Shown here: piece by piece, positions 35,647-45,074 of the stretch
How the letters are laid out: each line of letters begins with the position of its first letter
Position numbering within the stretch: the stretch's first letter is position 1
DNA from: CAZELM01 sp964512995
Lineage (GTDB): Bacteria > CSSED10-310
NCBI GenBank assembly: GCA_964512995.1
Contig: CAZELM010000002.1
Location: 1-64,000 of the forward strand
Length of the DNA stretch: 64,000 nt
Reading direction: 5' to 3'
Program-made: the position numbers and the translations under genes
Notes under the pieces: generated by a model
What the model was told of the DNA's origin: nothing
Database searches by the model: none
What the model saw: only the letters and a program-made list of their open reading frames with translations

Positions 35647-36294
35647 TCAGTTTTTCTTGGTTTTGGGAGTAGCGCTCAGGATAGCACTGAAAATCCATTT
35701 CGATGCATAGAGCATCCAGATGAAAGCAGGAACGATCATCGAACCAGCCTGTTCCATGAACCCATGCATGAATCTCAGTAATTTAATTTTATAATACCAG
35801 ACCTGCACATTGGGAATGGTCGGATTGATGATGAATGTCTGATTTGCGAAATAATACGATTGAAGTCCTAATTGAATATGAATGAGATGACTGATACAGA
35901 GAAAAACACTGCCAGCGAAAAAAAACACAACCAATCGTTTCCAACTGATAAATGGAGAGGCGAATAAAAATGCCAGGAATGGAATGATATTGAAATGGAC
36001 GGTATTCAGAAAGATGTCGATGCTGACCGGTTTTGGGTTTTTGATTGGAGCGGGTCCCCCGACATACGGTTCAAACAATACTGAGAAAGAGCCTCGATCC
36101 TCGGTATACCTTGAATCCATGACTTCCAAATTCCTGCCGACCAGATAGAGCGTTGACTTTCTTAGAAACGCATTATATGGCTCCAGGATAAATCCCCATA
36201 AAAAAAATGCCAGGATGCTAAAAAAAATGAACTTAACAAAAAAAACCCACCAACCCAGACCAGACGGGCGCCAAAATTTTTCCCAGTTATTCAA
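35647..36294 (-). CDS. Probable exosortase-associated membrane protein
   Basis: The 215-residue protein has about four membrane helices (20-42, about 108-122, 125-145, 180-205) with a loop containing FEPYVGGPAPIKNPKP between the first two. It starts at TTG, seven bases after caggag. It lies 66 bp downstream of the exosortase on the same strand, and its size and layout resemble the membrane proteins found beside XrtH-type exosortases. That family link is from context and memory, not from a motif I can prove. No catalytic Cys-Arg-His set is present. Confidence 0.6.
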   Translation of the reverse strand: MNNWEKFWRPSGLGWWVFFVKFIFFSILAFFLWGFILEPYNAFLRKSTLYLVGRNLEVMDSRYTEDRGSFSVLFEPYVGGPAPIKNPKPVSIDIFLNTVHFNIIPFLAFLFASPFISWKRLVVFFFAGSVFLCISHLIHIQLGLQSYYFANQTFIINPTIPNVQVWYYKIKLLRFMHGFMEQAGSMIVPAFIWMLYASKWIFSAILSATPKTKKN

Positions 36295-36360
36295 TGAGCC
36301 ACTCCTGTTCCAATATTCTTGTTAACGAGCCAGATTAATGATCTAGGAATGAAAGGCCTC

Positions 36361-36948
36361 TCACCCAAATGAAGGCTGTATTTTGTCTGGTGATTCTCCG
36401 CTGGGATCATCCGGGCTTTTTGGATTCTCCTCGCGAATCATTTTTTCTTTCCAGAACACCCAAAAACCGATTACGAATAAAATGAAAATACCCTGCCAAA
36501 GAAACTCGTGATAAAAATCGAAATGTTTACGCCATCGCATGCCGATAATGCCTAATGCAGCCATGCGGATGGTATTGATGGTATAGAGACCAAACCAGCC
36601 GAATAAAAGACCGTATACCTTTTCCAGAACTTTTGCCGGATAAGCCAGAACCGCTGCCGCATAGATCATCATGCCAAAAACACCGGCACAGTGATAGATA
36701 ATCGTAAAACGAAATCCGCCGGGTAACAGAACAACCGCATCATTCGCCATTGCCTCGATTCCAATCATTTTCAAAACAATAATAACGGATTTGGCCATTA
36801 ACATAGGCAATTTTACCGAGATATATTGCTCCGAGACACTCCAATGCAGAAAAAAGTAAAACAAGACACAGAAATAGCCGAATAACAAATAAAACTTGAA
36901 TAAGACTATGTTCTGTCTGAATAAATCGCCAATTCGACGTAACGTCAA
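36361..36948 (-). CDS. Exosortase/archaeosortase family protein (XrtH-like)
   Basis: The 195-residue polytopic protein has the exosortase triad: Cys in IYHCAGVFGMMIY, Arg in YTINTIRMAALG and His in FDFYHEFLWQG, each at the edge of a membrane helix. Small single-domain size fits XrtH, which acts on IPTL-type C-terminal tails, rather than the larger EpsH/XrtA. Exosortases cut such tails and pass the protein to an acceptor at the cell surface. An ATG at 36981 is in frame, but the TTG at 36948 has a perfect aaggagg six bases before it and is preferred. The likely substrate is the Thr-Pro repeat protein at 19657-23907. Confidence 0.85.
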   Translation of the reverse strand: MTLRRIGDLFRQNIVLFKFYLLFGYFCVLFYFFLHWSVSEQYISVKLPMLMAKSVIIVLKMIGIEAMANDAVVLLPGGFRFTIIYHCAGVFGMMIYAAAVLAYPAKVLEKVYGLLFGWFGLYTINTIRMAALGIIGMRWRKHFDFYHEFLWQGIFILFVIGFWVFWKEKMIREENPKSPDDPSGESPDKIQPSFG

Positions 36949-37061
36949 AATATTCCTCCTTCGATTGCCGGGATTTTCCATCCTTACTTGATCCCGGAAT
37001 TTTTACGATTATATTTATAGAAGCGTATTATCGTCAAGTCAGTGATATGTAGGAGTCCTGA

Positions 37062-37949
37062 ATGGTTACTGAATCCTCAATTCCCCAATCCCAGAAATTC
37101 GATCGATTGCATCAACTAGCACTCACACTGTATCGGAACGGCCAGCGAGAGACTGCGCTGCATTACTGGATGAAGATCAAGGACGAGTTTCCGGAATTTC
37201 CGGATATCGATGAATGGATTGATGCCGCATCTCGACCGATTCACAATCCCAAATCCACGCCACCCCCCTCACCGGATCCATCTGTTTTCCGGCAACAAAA
37301 AGAAATGATCAATCGGGCAAAACGTGGAGACCGGATTGGACATACATTTACCCCCAAGCCGGGACTTGAACTCCCTCGCCAGTATTTCCGTCATCGACAC
37401 ATCGGGTTGATCTTTCTGATCGGTTTTTTTGTCTACCTGTTGGCCAGTTTCAATAATAACCGCTCTGTCCTGTTCAAGCTTTATCCCGAAACCGGGCGAG
37501 TCACATATTCACAAGGAAGTTTTTTTCCTTATGGCTGGGAGAAAGGAACTGAACTGAGTATTGGATTGGAACCTGGATGGGAACAGGATCTGGATGATCC
37601 GGAACTCACCAATACATTGATACATGGATTACGAATCAAAAATTCCGGAGATTTCGATCAGCTTCTGATTACCCTCTATCAAAAACTCGGTCGAAAAGCG
37701 CTTCACGTGCAGAGCATTGAAAAGCAACAGCAGGCAATCTATTATTTCAAAAAAATCGAAAAGGCCAAATATTTAGACCTGGTAAAGGATGAACTCAGCC
37801 AGGGATTCCTCAACCTGGCGACTCTTTATTGGGAGCAAAACCAAGATATCCGGTCTGCGGCGCAATACCTTCAGATCGCTCGATATTACGCACCATCCAA
37901 TCCCGGTATCGATCACCTTCAGGAAAAGCTGTCGGAAACCGACCAATGA
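37062..37949 (+). CDS. Membrane-anchored TPR-like protein, unknown
   Basis: The 295-residue protein has an N-terminal helical repeat (LALTLYRNGQRETALHYWMK) in the cytoplasm, a Pro-rich linker, one membrane helix (about 112-132, IGLIFLIGFFVYLLASF) and a C-terminal domain with TPR-like helices (QQAIYYFKKIEKAKYL, AAQYLQIARYYAPSNPG). A taggag site precedes the ATG. It is divergent from the exosortase genes. A scaffold linking the two sides of the inner membrane is a fair reading; the family is not recognised. Confidence 0.7.
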   Translation: MVTESSIPQSQKFDRLHQLALTLYRNGQRETALHYWMKIKDEFPEFPDIDEWIDAASRPIHNPKSTPPPSPDPSVFRQQKEMINRAKRGDRIGHTFTPKPGLELPRQYFRHRHIGLIFLIGFFVYLLASFNNNRSVLFKLYPETGRVTYSQGSFFPYGWEKGTELSIGLEPGWEQDLDDPELTNTLIHGLRIKNSGDFDQLLITLYQKLGRKALHVQSIEKQQQAIYYFKKIEKAKYLDLVKDELSQGFLNLATLYWEQNQDIRSAAQYLQIARYYAPSNPGIDHLQEKLSETDQ

Positions 37950-38031
37950 ATCCACCAGATAGGCGTCTGATGAATGCGGAAACAGAATCATCCGGACGCA
38001 ACAACAATACCCCGGGATCAAAGCCGCTTAT

Positions 38032-39951
38032 TTAAACCGACCGGAAAAAATCCCGGACTTCCTGCAGTCGTTTCACTCGCTGGAAATCTGGCAAACTACG
38101 CAAAAACTGATTTCCATATGACTTAGTAGTAAGCCGGCGATCGAGAATCGCCACCATTCCCTTATCTGTTCTGGATCGAATCAAACGACCGACTCCCTGT
38201 TTCAAGACCACGATGGCTTCCGGTAGTTGATACTCCTTAAATGGCTCTCTCCCATTGGAACGCATATATCGAATACGCGCGTCGGTGATTGGATCGCTGG
38301 GAGCGGCAAAGGGGAGTTTATCGATGATCACACACGAAAGGGATTCTCCAGGAACATCAATTCCTTGCCAGAAGCTGGATGTTGCAAGCAAAACGGAGTG
38401 AGTATCTTCGCGAAACCGTTCCACCAACACATTCCGGGGAGCATCTCCCTGAACGATCAAGGTGTAATCCAGACGGTCTTTGATGGCAGATCGGATCGCA
38501 TTCATCCCACGGTAACTGGTGCATAAAACGAATGCCCGACCCCGCGTAATCTCCAACAGACGAACAATCTCTTCCGCCGCCGTTTGGAAAAATGCCTGAT
38601 CTCCAGGATCGGGAAGGTGTTCAGGTAAATATAAAATCGCCTGCTCTGTGTAGTGGTATGGTGACGGATAAATTTTCCGTTCCACATCTCCCAAACCCAA
38701 TCTGCGAACAATATGATCGAAACAATCATTGGCAGTAAGCGTTGCGGAAGTGAAAAGGACTGGTTTTTGCGGGTTCAAGATGCTTCTGGAGAAATCGGAA
38801 GCGATATCCAAGGGATTGGCATGAAGGATGTTTGTGGTCGCTGCATGTTCAAACCAGTAAACAAAGTCTGGTTCCGCTTGAGAGTTAAGGAATTTGATCG
38901 CGCCTGTGAATTCGCTGATTTTTGCGGAATATTCATCTTGTAATTCTCCAGGAATACCCGTCTCCTGTTTGATGGTGATCGCCAGCTCATTCAGGGAATC
39001 GATCAATGAGCCGGCGAGTCGGCTGGCGTCTTTGTTGTATTTTTTTTCGAGAAGAAATCGGCCTTCTCCTTTTCCAAAAAAATCAAAAAACATGGATGCT
39101 GCACTTTTTACTGCGTCCATGGGTGCGGAAAGTTTCCACTGTGTCTTCCTGTCGGTTTTTTTTGGCTTCCAGTCTGAGAGAAGGGTCAGCAGGTCGAGAA
39201 TCTCTGATAATGAAATCCGAATACCAAACGCTTCGGTGGCGACTTCATCCAGCAGGTGCGCTTCATCGAAAATGATTCCATCCACATTGGGGAGGACCGC
39301 ACCCATGCGTTGCTGCCGAAAAATCAAATCCGCAAAAAACAGATGATGGTTCACGATCACCAGTTTTGCGTTTTGGGCTTCCATTTTCATGCGCAGTACA
39401 AAACACTTGGGATTATAGTGACACCGGCTCCCAAGGCACGTTTCATTACGGGAACAGATATACCGCCAGAGTCGGGACTGATCGGGTAAAAATGACAGCT
39501 CCGACTGATCCCCTGTTTGCGTCGTTTTCAGCCACTCGGTGATTTTGGGGAGCAGCGATAGTTCCAGTGGATCGATCATGCCATGCGATATTTCAGCATG
39601 CTCCCATCGGTTCCAGCAAATGTAATTTTGACGTCCCTTCATGAGCACGGCTTTGACAGGATTGTCGAGCAGGCGATTCAGGAGCGGGATATCCTGAAAA
39701 TAGAGTTGCTCCTGAAGATTTTTGGTGCCTGTGGAGATCATCACGTTATGTTCCCAGAGCGCCGCGGGGAGGAGGTATGCGAGGCTTTTGCCGGTACCTG
39801 TGCCGGCTTCTGCCAGCAGACACGTACGTTGTTCGAACATTCGGGCGGTATCCAATGACATCTGAAGCTGTTGAGACCGAAACTCAAAATTCGATTTAAC
39901 ATTGGATAAACGACCGGTTTCACTGAGTACCGTATGTATAAATGCCTGCAT
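38032..39951 (-). CDS. DinG/XPD-type ATP-dependent DNA helicase
   Basis: The 639-residue superfamily 2 helicase has Walker A AGTGTGKS (49-56), an iron-sulfur domain with four Cys (NYIC, then ETCLGSRCHYNPKC), DEAH (IIFDEAHLLD), ATSSFWQGIDVPG and the motif VI block GVGRLIRSRTDKG. DinG-type enzymes unwind DNA 5' to 3' and resolve R-loops and replication blocks. No exonuclease domain is fused. It begins 11 bp after the lipoprotein gene on the same strand. Confidence 0.92.
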   Translation of the reverse strand: MQAFIHTVLSETGRLSNVKSNFEFRSQQLQMSLDTARMFEQRTCLLAEAGTGTGKSLAYLLPAALWEHNVMISTGTKNLQEQLYFQDIPLLNRLLDNPVKAVLMKGRQNYICWNRWEHAEISHGMIDPLELSLLPKITEWLKTTQTGDQSELSFLPDQSRLWRYICSRNETCLGSRCHYNPKCFVLRMKMEAQNAKLVIVNHHLFFADLIFRQQRMGAVLPNVDGIIFDEAHLLDEVATEAFGIRISLSEILDLLTLLSDWKPKKTDRKTQWKLSAPMDAVKSAASMFFDFFGKGEGRFLLEKKYNKDASRLAGSLIDSLNELAITIKQETGIPGELQDEYSAKISEFTGAIKFLNSQAEPDFVYWFEHAATTNILHANPLDIASDFSRSILNPQKPVLFTSATLTANDCFDHIVRRLGLGDVERKIYPSPYHYTEQAILYLPEHLPDPGDQAFFQTAAEEIVRLLEITRGRAFVLCTSYRGMNAIRSAIKDRLDYTLIVQGDAPRNVLVERFREDTHSVLLATSSFWQGIDVPGESLSCVIIDKLPFAAPSDPITDARIRYMRSNGREPFKEYQLPEAIVVLKQGVGRLIRSRTDKGMVAILDRRLTTKSYGNQFLRSLPDFQRVKRLQEVRDFFRSV

Positions 39952-39961
39952 GATCTGCTGA

Positions 39962-40546
39962 TCAATTGTGGATGAATGTTATGCTGTTGACGATCTTTTC
40001 CATTTCAGGGATATAATCCTGGAATGTGGTATCCGGAGAAATATACACGATGCCAATCCAGCGTTTCTGATGTTGCATGGCAAAGATGGAAACGCGGCGG
40101 GATACGCCATATTGTTCCCGAGGGAAAATCAGGAACTTACAATCGAGCGTTATCTGGAACTTTTCAACACCATTCTGGGTAGTATGGTTACGGGAGATAT
40201 AGTTGATGTCTTCAGCACCCAGACGCTCCAACATCCACTCCACAAAACCATCTGGAAATGTTTTCCTTACCAACTCTCGTACACCAATCATAAAAAACTG
40301 GCTGTTTCCGTCCACATGGTCGAACGACATATCGAACTCCGGATAGTTTTTATATTTCCAAATGGAGGCATCGGGCCATTTCATTTCAATCCCTGCTAGG
40401 ATATTTCGATACACACCGTCTTTTACATATCGATTTAAGGCTTTATTTTCCAGTTCGCTTTCGGTGGCACAGTGTGAAAACGCGCAAAGGATGCTGAAAA
40501 TGACAAGGTTTTTCAGAATGCTAGGGTGCATGACATTATGACTCAT
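39962..40546 (-). CDS. Putative secreted protein or lipoprotein, unknown
   Basis: About 194 residues. After a short basic start there is a hydrophobic segment (ILKNLVIFSILCAFSHC) ending in a Cys that could be a lipobox, although LxxC is imperfect (AFSHC). The rest is a mixed alpha/beta domain with FMIGVRELVRKTFPDGF and a final DYIPEMEKIVNSI helix, resembling small secreted PsbP- or DUF-type domains. The start is uncertain: 40546 (used), with aaggag 13 bp away, or 40531. It precedes the DinG-like gene with no clear functional link. Confidence 0.55.
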   Translation of the reverse strand: MSHNVMHPSILKNLVIFSILCAFSHCATESELENKALNRYVKDGVYRNILAGIEMKWPDASIWKYKNYPEFDMSFDHVDGNSQFFMIGVRELVRKTFPDGFVEWMLERLGAEDINYISRNHTTQNGVEKFQITLDCKFLIFPREQYGVSRRVSIFAMQHQKRWIGIVYISPDTTFQDYIPEMEKIVNSITFIHN

Positions 40547-40642
40547 GAAATCAATCCATCTCCTTAAAATTCCGGTATGGGTGGAACTGTTTTGAAATGC
40601 GGAAGCATTGTTGGTAACCGATGAACAGGACAAATGTTCTTA

Positions 40643-40671
40643 TTGACAAAAATAACCCCCAATCTTATATT
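40643..40671 (+). promoter_or_regulatory. Sigma-70 promoter of rpoD
   Basis: TTGACA (40643-40648) and TATATT (40666-40671) have a 17-bp spacer, giving a near-consensus housekeeping promoter about 165 bp before the rpoD start. The leader between them has no gene; a small frame at 40621 overlaps the promoter itself and is not accepted. Confidence 0.7.
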
Positions 40672-40838
40672 AGAGGTTTGGGCTTTTGTCCGGTAAAGCC
40701 TAATTACATGGAAGCAGATGGCTTCTTATCCCATCAAGGGTTTCTAACCGCTTTCAACGGACAGCTAAAGCATACAGCAGAACAGCCCATTAATCTACTA
40801 TTATAATGCCATTTGGTAAGAGGAGGGCTGAAAAGAAA

Positions 40839-42587
40839 ATGGCAAAAAATCCCACTATTGATCTAACGCCCATCATTACTTTAGGAAAACAGAAAGGGTA
40901 TTTGACTTTTTCGGATTTAAACCAGTTTTTGCCCGAGAATATCATCTCTCCAGAAGAAATCGATATGATCTTCCATCAACTGGATTGCATGAATATTGAT
41001 ATTGTTGAAGATTCAAAATTGAATGACTATCGGCAGGCGAAGATTGAAGAGCGGAAGGCTGCGGAGGAAAAGGAGAGTGAAACGACTCGTCCGGAAGAGT
41101 CTGTTCCGGATTCTTCTGATGATCCTCTGCGGTTATATTTCAAGGAAATGGGTTCGGTATCGCTTCTCGATCGCGAAGGTGAAATCCGGATTGCTCAGAA
41201 AATCGAAGCCGGAAAGCTGGATGTGATCAACGCCGTCTCCAAAGCTCCCCTGATGATTCAGGAAATTCTGAAGATGAAGGAATCGTTGCTTCTCGGTACC
41301 ACTTCGTTGGATATGTTGCTGAATGTCCCGGAAGATGAAGAGCTTGACCGTGAAAAACTGATGTCTGAAGTTCTTGAAAAAATTGCCAGGGTAGAAGAAA
41401 TTTGGCTCTCTTTCCGGAATCTAGAAAAAAAACTGGCTTCCAAAAAAATCTCTGATGCAACTCGACGCAGACTCGAATCTCAGCTCGCAGAAGAAGAAGA
41501 AAATCTGGTCGCGCAGATAACTCTATTGAACCTGAACTACACATTTGTAGAAAAAATCTGCTCCAAAATCGAAGATTTTGTCCTTCAAATGATCAGTTAC
41601 CAACGGGAAACCGACCGTCTGCTCCGTTCCGTCGGGTTGGATGAGGAAGCGTTATTTAATTTTCTGAAGCTCTATTCTGACGGAGATGACGCAAAACAAA
41701 TCGACCTGGGAGCGCGGGAAATAAAAGTATCGGAGCTGAAAGAGATCTGTCATCGAATTGATCATGCCAAGGAATCCATCACCAATCTGGAAAAAGATAT
41801 ACAAGCTCCCATGGAAACCGTTAAGCGGATCCTGCAGGCGATCAGTTTGGGGCGAGCCAAGGAGCGAGCCGCTAAGAAACAACTAACCGAAGCCAACCTC
41901 AGGCTTGTCGTATCGATTGCCAAAAAATATACCAACCGAGGGCTTCAATTTTCAGATCTCATTCAGGAAGGCAATGTGGGATTGATGCGTGCGGTTGATA
42001 AATTCGAATATCAGCGCGGTTACAAGTTCTCCACATACGCCACCTGGTGGATCCGACAGGCCATTACCCGGGCGATTGCCGATCAAGGTCGTACTATTCG
42101 TATCCCCGTTCATATGATCGAAACAATCAACAAACTCATTCGAACATCCAGACTACTCGTTCAAGAAAAAGGAACTGAACCAACGTGTGAAGAAATCGCC
42201 GATAAAATGGAAATGCCTGTCGACAAAGTCCGGCTCGTTCTGAAAATGGCGCAGGAACCGATTTCATTGGAGACGCCGATCGGTGAAGAAGAAGACAGTC
42301 AACTGGGTGATTTCATCGAAGATAAGTCCGCTGAGTCACCCTCCGATGCAGTCATCAATATGAATTTAAAGGAACAGGTACAGGCGACGCTCGCAACACT
42401 GACACCACGCGAAAAAATGGTCCTCCGGATGCGATTTGGAATCGGAGCTGGTTATGAGCATACATTGGAAGAAGTCGGAGAATACTTTGCTGTCACACGC
42501 GAACGAATCCGCCAAATCGAAGCAAAAGCACTTCGAAAACTTCGCCATCCCAGTCGCCGGGACAAACTCAAAGCATTCTACAGCTAA
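40839..42587 (+). CDS. rpoD: RNA polymerase primary sigma factor RpoD
   Basis: The 582-residue sigma-70 has region 1.1 (ITLGKQKGYLTFSDLNQFLP), 1.2 (DDPLRLYFKEMGSVSLLDRE), a non-conserved insert of about 200 residues, region 2 (LRLVVSIAKKYTNRG, LIQEGNVGLMRAVDKF, YKFSTYATWWIRQAI), region 3 and region 4 (LTPREKMVLRMRFG ... VTRERIRQIEAKALRKLR). It directs transcription from TTGACA/TATAAT promoters, consistent with sites predicted here. An aggagg at 40821-40826 serves the ATG at 40839; an in-frame ATG at 40806 is the alternative. It is the first gene of a long rightward run. Confidence 0.97.
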   Translation: MAKNPTIDLTPIITLGKQKGYLTFSDLNQFLPENIISPEEIDMIFHQLDCMNIDIVEDSKLNDYRQAKIEERKAAEEKESETTRPEESVPDSSDDPLRLYFKEMGSVSLLDREGEIRIAQKIEAGKLDVINAVSKAPLMIQEILKMKESLLLGTTSLDMLLNVPEDEELDREKLMSEVLEKIARVEEIWLSFRNLEKKLASKKISDATRRRLESQLAEEEENLVAQITLLNLNYTFVEKICSKIEDFVLQMISYQRETDRLLRSVGLDEEALFNFLKLYSDGDDAKQIDLGAREIKVSELKEICHRIDHAKESITNLEKDIQAPMETVKRILQAISLGRAKERAAKKQLTEANLRLVVSIAKKYTNRGLQFSDLIQEGNVGLMRAVDKFEYQRGYKFSTYATWWIRQAITRAIADQGRTIRIPVHMIETINKLIRTSRLLVQEKGTEPTCEEIADKMEMPVDKVRLVLKMAQEPISLETPIGEEEDSQLGDFIEDKSAESPSDAVINMNLKEQVQATLATLTPREKMVLRMRFGIGAGYEHTLEEVGEYFAVTRERIRQIEAKALRKLRHPSRRDKLKAFYS

Positions 42588-42638
42588 TAATCCACGAATC
42601 TTTTCCAGAAACGACTTATTGCCGACCACCATTAACTG

Positions 42639-44027
42639 ATGAAGGTTATTCTCGCCCGTCCCTGGAATCATACATCGATGCTGATCCCCAATCACGGATT
42701 GGGGTATCTCGCGGGAGCGTTGAAACGGGACGGGCATGATCCTATGGTTATCGACTGCATCCGGGACACGCTCTCGCCACAGCAATTCCTTGAAACCATC
42801 CGGAATCACCATCCGGATGTGATTGGTTTTCAAGTTTATACGTTTGATCTGCCGATCTTACAGGAATATATCGATCGGTTACAGCATGAAAAGATTACGA
42901 TTATTGCCGGAGGACCTCATCCATCCGCAGATCCCCACTCATTTGCCCATCAGTTTCCCGAAATTGACTTTTTTTTTCGTGGAGAAGCCGATCTCGGACT
43001 TCCTCGGTTGATTCATTTATTACACAACAATACAATTGATGAGTCTGCCCTGCGGAGTATACCCGGTCTGGTCTGGCGCTCCGGACAGTCCATTCAACTC
43101 AACCCATGCGCCTACCCAGACGATCTGGACACACTGGGCTTCCCCGACTGGGATCAGATATCACCATTGTCATACCCGGTTGCACCCCAGGGCACATTCA
43201 CCAAACGGCTCCCATACGCACCCATCATAGTCACCCGGGGGTGTCCATACCCATGTTCATTCTGCGCCGGCAAACTTATGAGCGGCAGAAAGATACGATC
43301 ACGAACAGCGGACCATGTCATTTCTGAACTGCGGTTTCTGGTCGATCGCTACGGAATCCGTGAATTTCATATTCAGGACGACAATTTCACATTCCATCGG
43401 GAGTTTGTGCTGGAGTTTTGCCGGAAACTGCAGGAAAGCCGTCTGGATCTGGCCTGGGCCTGTCCCAATGGCATCCGGCTCGATTCTTTGGATCCAGAGG
43501 TCTTACATGCGATGGAGTCTGCCGGGTGTTACTCGGTAGCCGTCGGCATCGAATCCGGGTCACAACGGATACTCGATCTGATGCAAAAACGTGCATCACT
43601 CGCTGATCTCTGTGCCAAGGTTCATCTGATCCGGAAGACGACGGCCTGGTATCTCACGGGATTTTTTATCCTGGGCTATCCCGGTGAAACGGAAGAGGAG
43701 ATCAAATCTACCATCCGTTTATCCAAAAAACTTCCACTGGATAAGGCCAATTTTGGCATCCTGATGCCTTTGCCCGGAACAGTGGCTGCCATCGAGGCGG
43801 AGAAATGGGGATGGACTCCCGGAGAAAATCAGACGCGAATGAGTGAATATCGAAGTCAATTCATATCACAGGGAATCTCTCCCGGGAAATTCCGGTGGCT
43901 TTTTCGGTGGGCGTTTATCAGTTTTTATGCCAGACCCCGGATCATTTACCGATTCATCTCCCAGATCAAATCCTGGGACCAGATCAAAATTCTCTGGAAC
44001 CGGTTGAAAGATGTGATCCTCCCATGA
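42639..44027 (+). CDS. B12-binding radical SAM protein (operon gene 1)
   Basis: The 462-residue protein has an N-terminal B12-binding-like domain (GLGYLAGALKRDGHDPMVID, then DVIGFQVYTFD and IIAGGPHPSADP) and a radical SAM domain with CPYPCSFC (TRGCPYPCSFCAGKLM) and VGIESGSQRILDLM. This layout occurs in methylases, ring-contracting enzymes and lipid-modifying enzymes. Its stop overlaps the next gene's start by ATGA. It starts 52 bp after rpoD but belongs to the following operon by content. Substrate unknown. Confidence 0.88.
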   Translation: MKVILARPWNHTSMLIPNHGLGYLAGALKRDGHDPMVIDCIRDTLSPQQFLETIRNHHPDVIGFQVYTFDLPILQEYIDRLQHEKITIIAGGPHPSADPHSFAHQFPEIDFFFRGEADLGLPRLIHLLHNNTIDESALRSIPGLVWRSGQSIQLNPCAYPDDLDTLGFPDWDQISPLSYPVAPQGTFTKRLPYAPIIVTRGCPYPCSFCAGKLMSGRKIRSRTADHVISELRFLVDRYGIREFHIQDDNFTFHREFVLEFCRKLQESRLDLAWACPNGIRLDSLDPEVLHAMESAGCYSVAVGIESGSQRILDLMQKRASLADLCAKVHLIRKTTAWYLTGFFILGYPGETEEEIKSTIRLSKKLPLDKANFGILMPLPGTVAAIEAEKWGWTPGENQTRMSEYRSQFISQGISPGKFRWLFRWAFISFYARPRIIYRFISQIKSWDQIKILWNRLKDVILP

Positions 44028-45070
44028 AGCTTCTTAAAATGATCCGTCAATGGCCTTTCTCATATTTCCTTCACACACCTTACACGTGTAACATAAAGAT
44101 CACACAACGATGCAACCTGAAATGTCACTTCTGCGGATTGTGGTGCAGCGCTGCCCGTCGGGAATTGGCACTGCGGGATTACTTCCGAATGGCCGACCTA
44201 CTTCGACAGTCTGGCCTGGCTCGGGTGGTGATCACAGGTGGAGAGCCGTTTCTGCGGAGTGATTTACCGGAAATCGTGAATGGATTTGCACGCCGATCCT
44301 TTTCCACAACGCTGCTCACCAATGGCACCCTTGCGACTCGAGAATCTCTGATGAAGCTGTATGATCTGGGTCTGAACGATATTGGCATCTCCCTGGATAC
44401 GCTGGATCCTCAGAAACAAGCACAGATTTGTGGAAATGACGATGTCTGGCATCGAGCGGTCCGGACCATCCGCGAGAGTGTTGACATTTTTTCACGGGGT
44501 ATTGTTGAAGTTCTGATTACGGTTTCTGCGGATAATCTTCATGAGATACCGGAGCTCGTTTCCTTTATCGAGAACGATCTGGGAGCCTGGGCGGTTGTCA
44601 ATCCGATCAACATACCCGCGGGTGAACACGCCTTTTTAAGTGCGCCGAAACACCACTCACTTCCATTGCCTGCTGAGCAGGTGGATCATATTTATAATAT
44701 GCTTATCACAATGAAGCAACAAAGACACCGGCTCTTAGTTTCGGAAAAATTTCTGGAGGATTCACGGTCTTATCTGAAAACCGGGGATTATCGATGGAAA
44801 TGTGATGCCGGCCAGCGTTATTTCACTGTTTTTTCCGATGGTGCGCTGGCTCCCTGCAGCGATACTCCAGCAATCGCCAATATCATGGACATGACTCCCG
44901 GTGATTTTCGCCAGCACTCATTCATCACCAAAACACAGGACATCAGAGCTTCATGCGGCGGATGCATTTTCTCCTGCTGGCGGGAAGCCAGCTATCTCTT
45001 CACTGAACCAACCGTCTGGAAAGAACGGATTCTGACATCTCTCCATCTCGTAGCATCGAAAAGGAAGTAA
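44024..45070 (+). CDS. Radical SAM protein with SPASM-like C-terminal cluster (operon gene 2)
   Basis: The 348-residue protein has CNLKCHFCGLWC near residue 27, ITGGEPFLRSDL, DIGISLDTLD and a Cys-rich end (CDAGQRYFTVFSDGALAPC, then CGGCIFSCW) typical of a second iron-sulfur cluster. SPASM or Twitch proteins often modify peptides or sugars. The start at 44024 overlaps the preceding stop; the open frame before that is inside gene 1. The next gene starts 4 bp after its stop. Confidence 0.88.
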   Translation: MKLLKMIRQWPFSYFLHTPYTCNIKITQRCNLKCHFCGLWCSAARRELALRDYFRMADLLRQSGLARVVITGGEPFLRSDLPEIVNGFARRSFSTTLLTNGTLATRESLMKLYDLGLNDIGISLDTLDPQKQAQICGNDDVWHRAVRTIRESVDIFSRGIVEVLITVSADNLHEIPELVSFIENDLGAWAVVNPINIPAGEHAFLSAPKHHSLPLPAEQVDHIYNMLITMKQQRHRLLVSEKFLEDSRSYLKTGDYRWKCDAGQRYFTVFSDGALAPCSDTPAIANIMDMTPGDFRQHSFITKTQDIRASCGGCIFSCWREASYLFTEPTVWKERILTSLHLVASKRK

Positions 45071-45074
45071 GCTC

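Noticed and set aside
37946..38035. 29-codon frame overlapping the end of the TPR-like membrane protein gene
   Set aside because: An ATGA overlap is present, but the peptide is short, polar and unlike any family I know, and it runs into the convergent helicase gene.
40621..40806. 61-codon frame before rpoD
   Set aside because: It overlaps the predicted rpoD promoter and has no ribosome site or known family.
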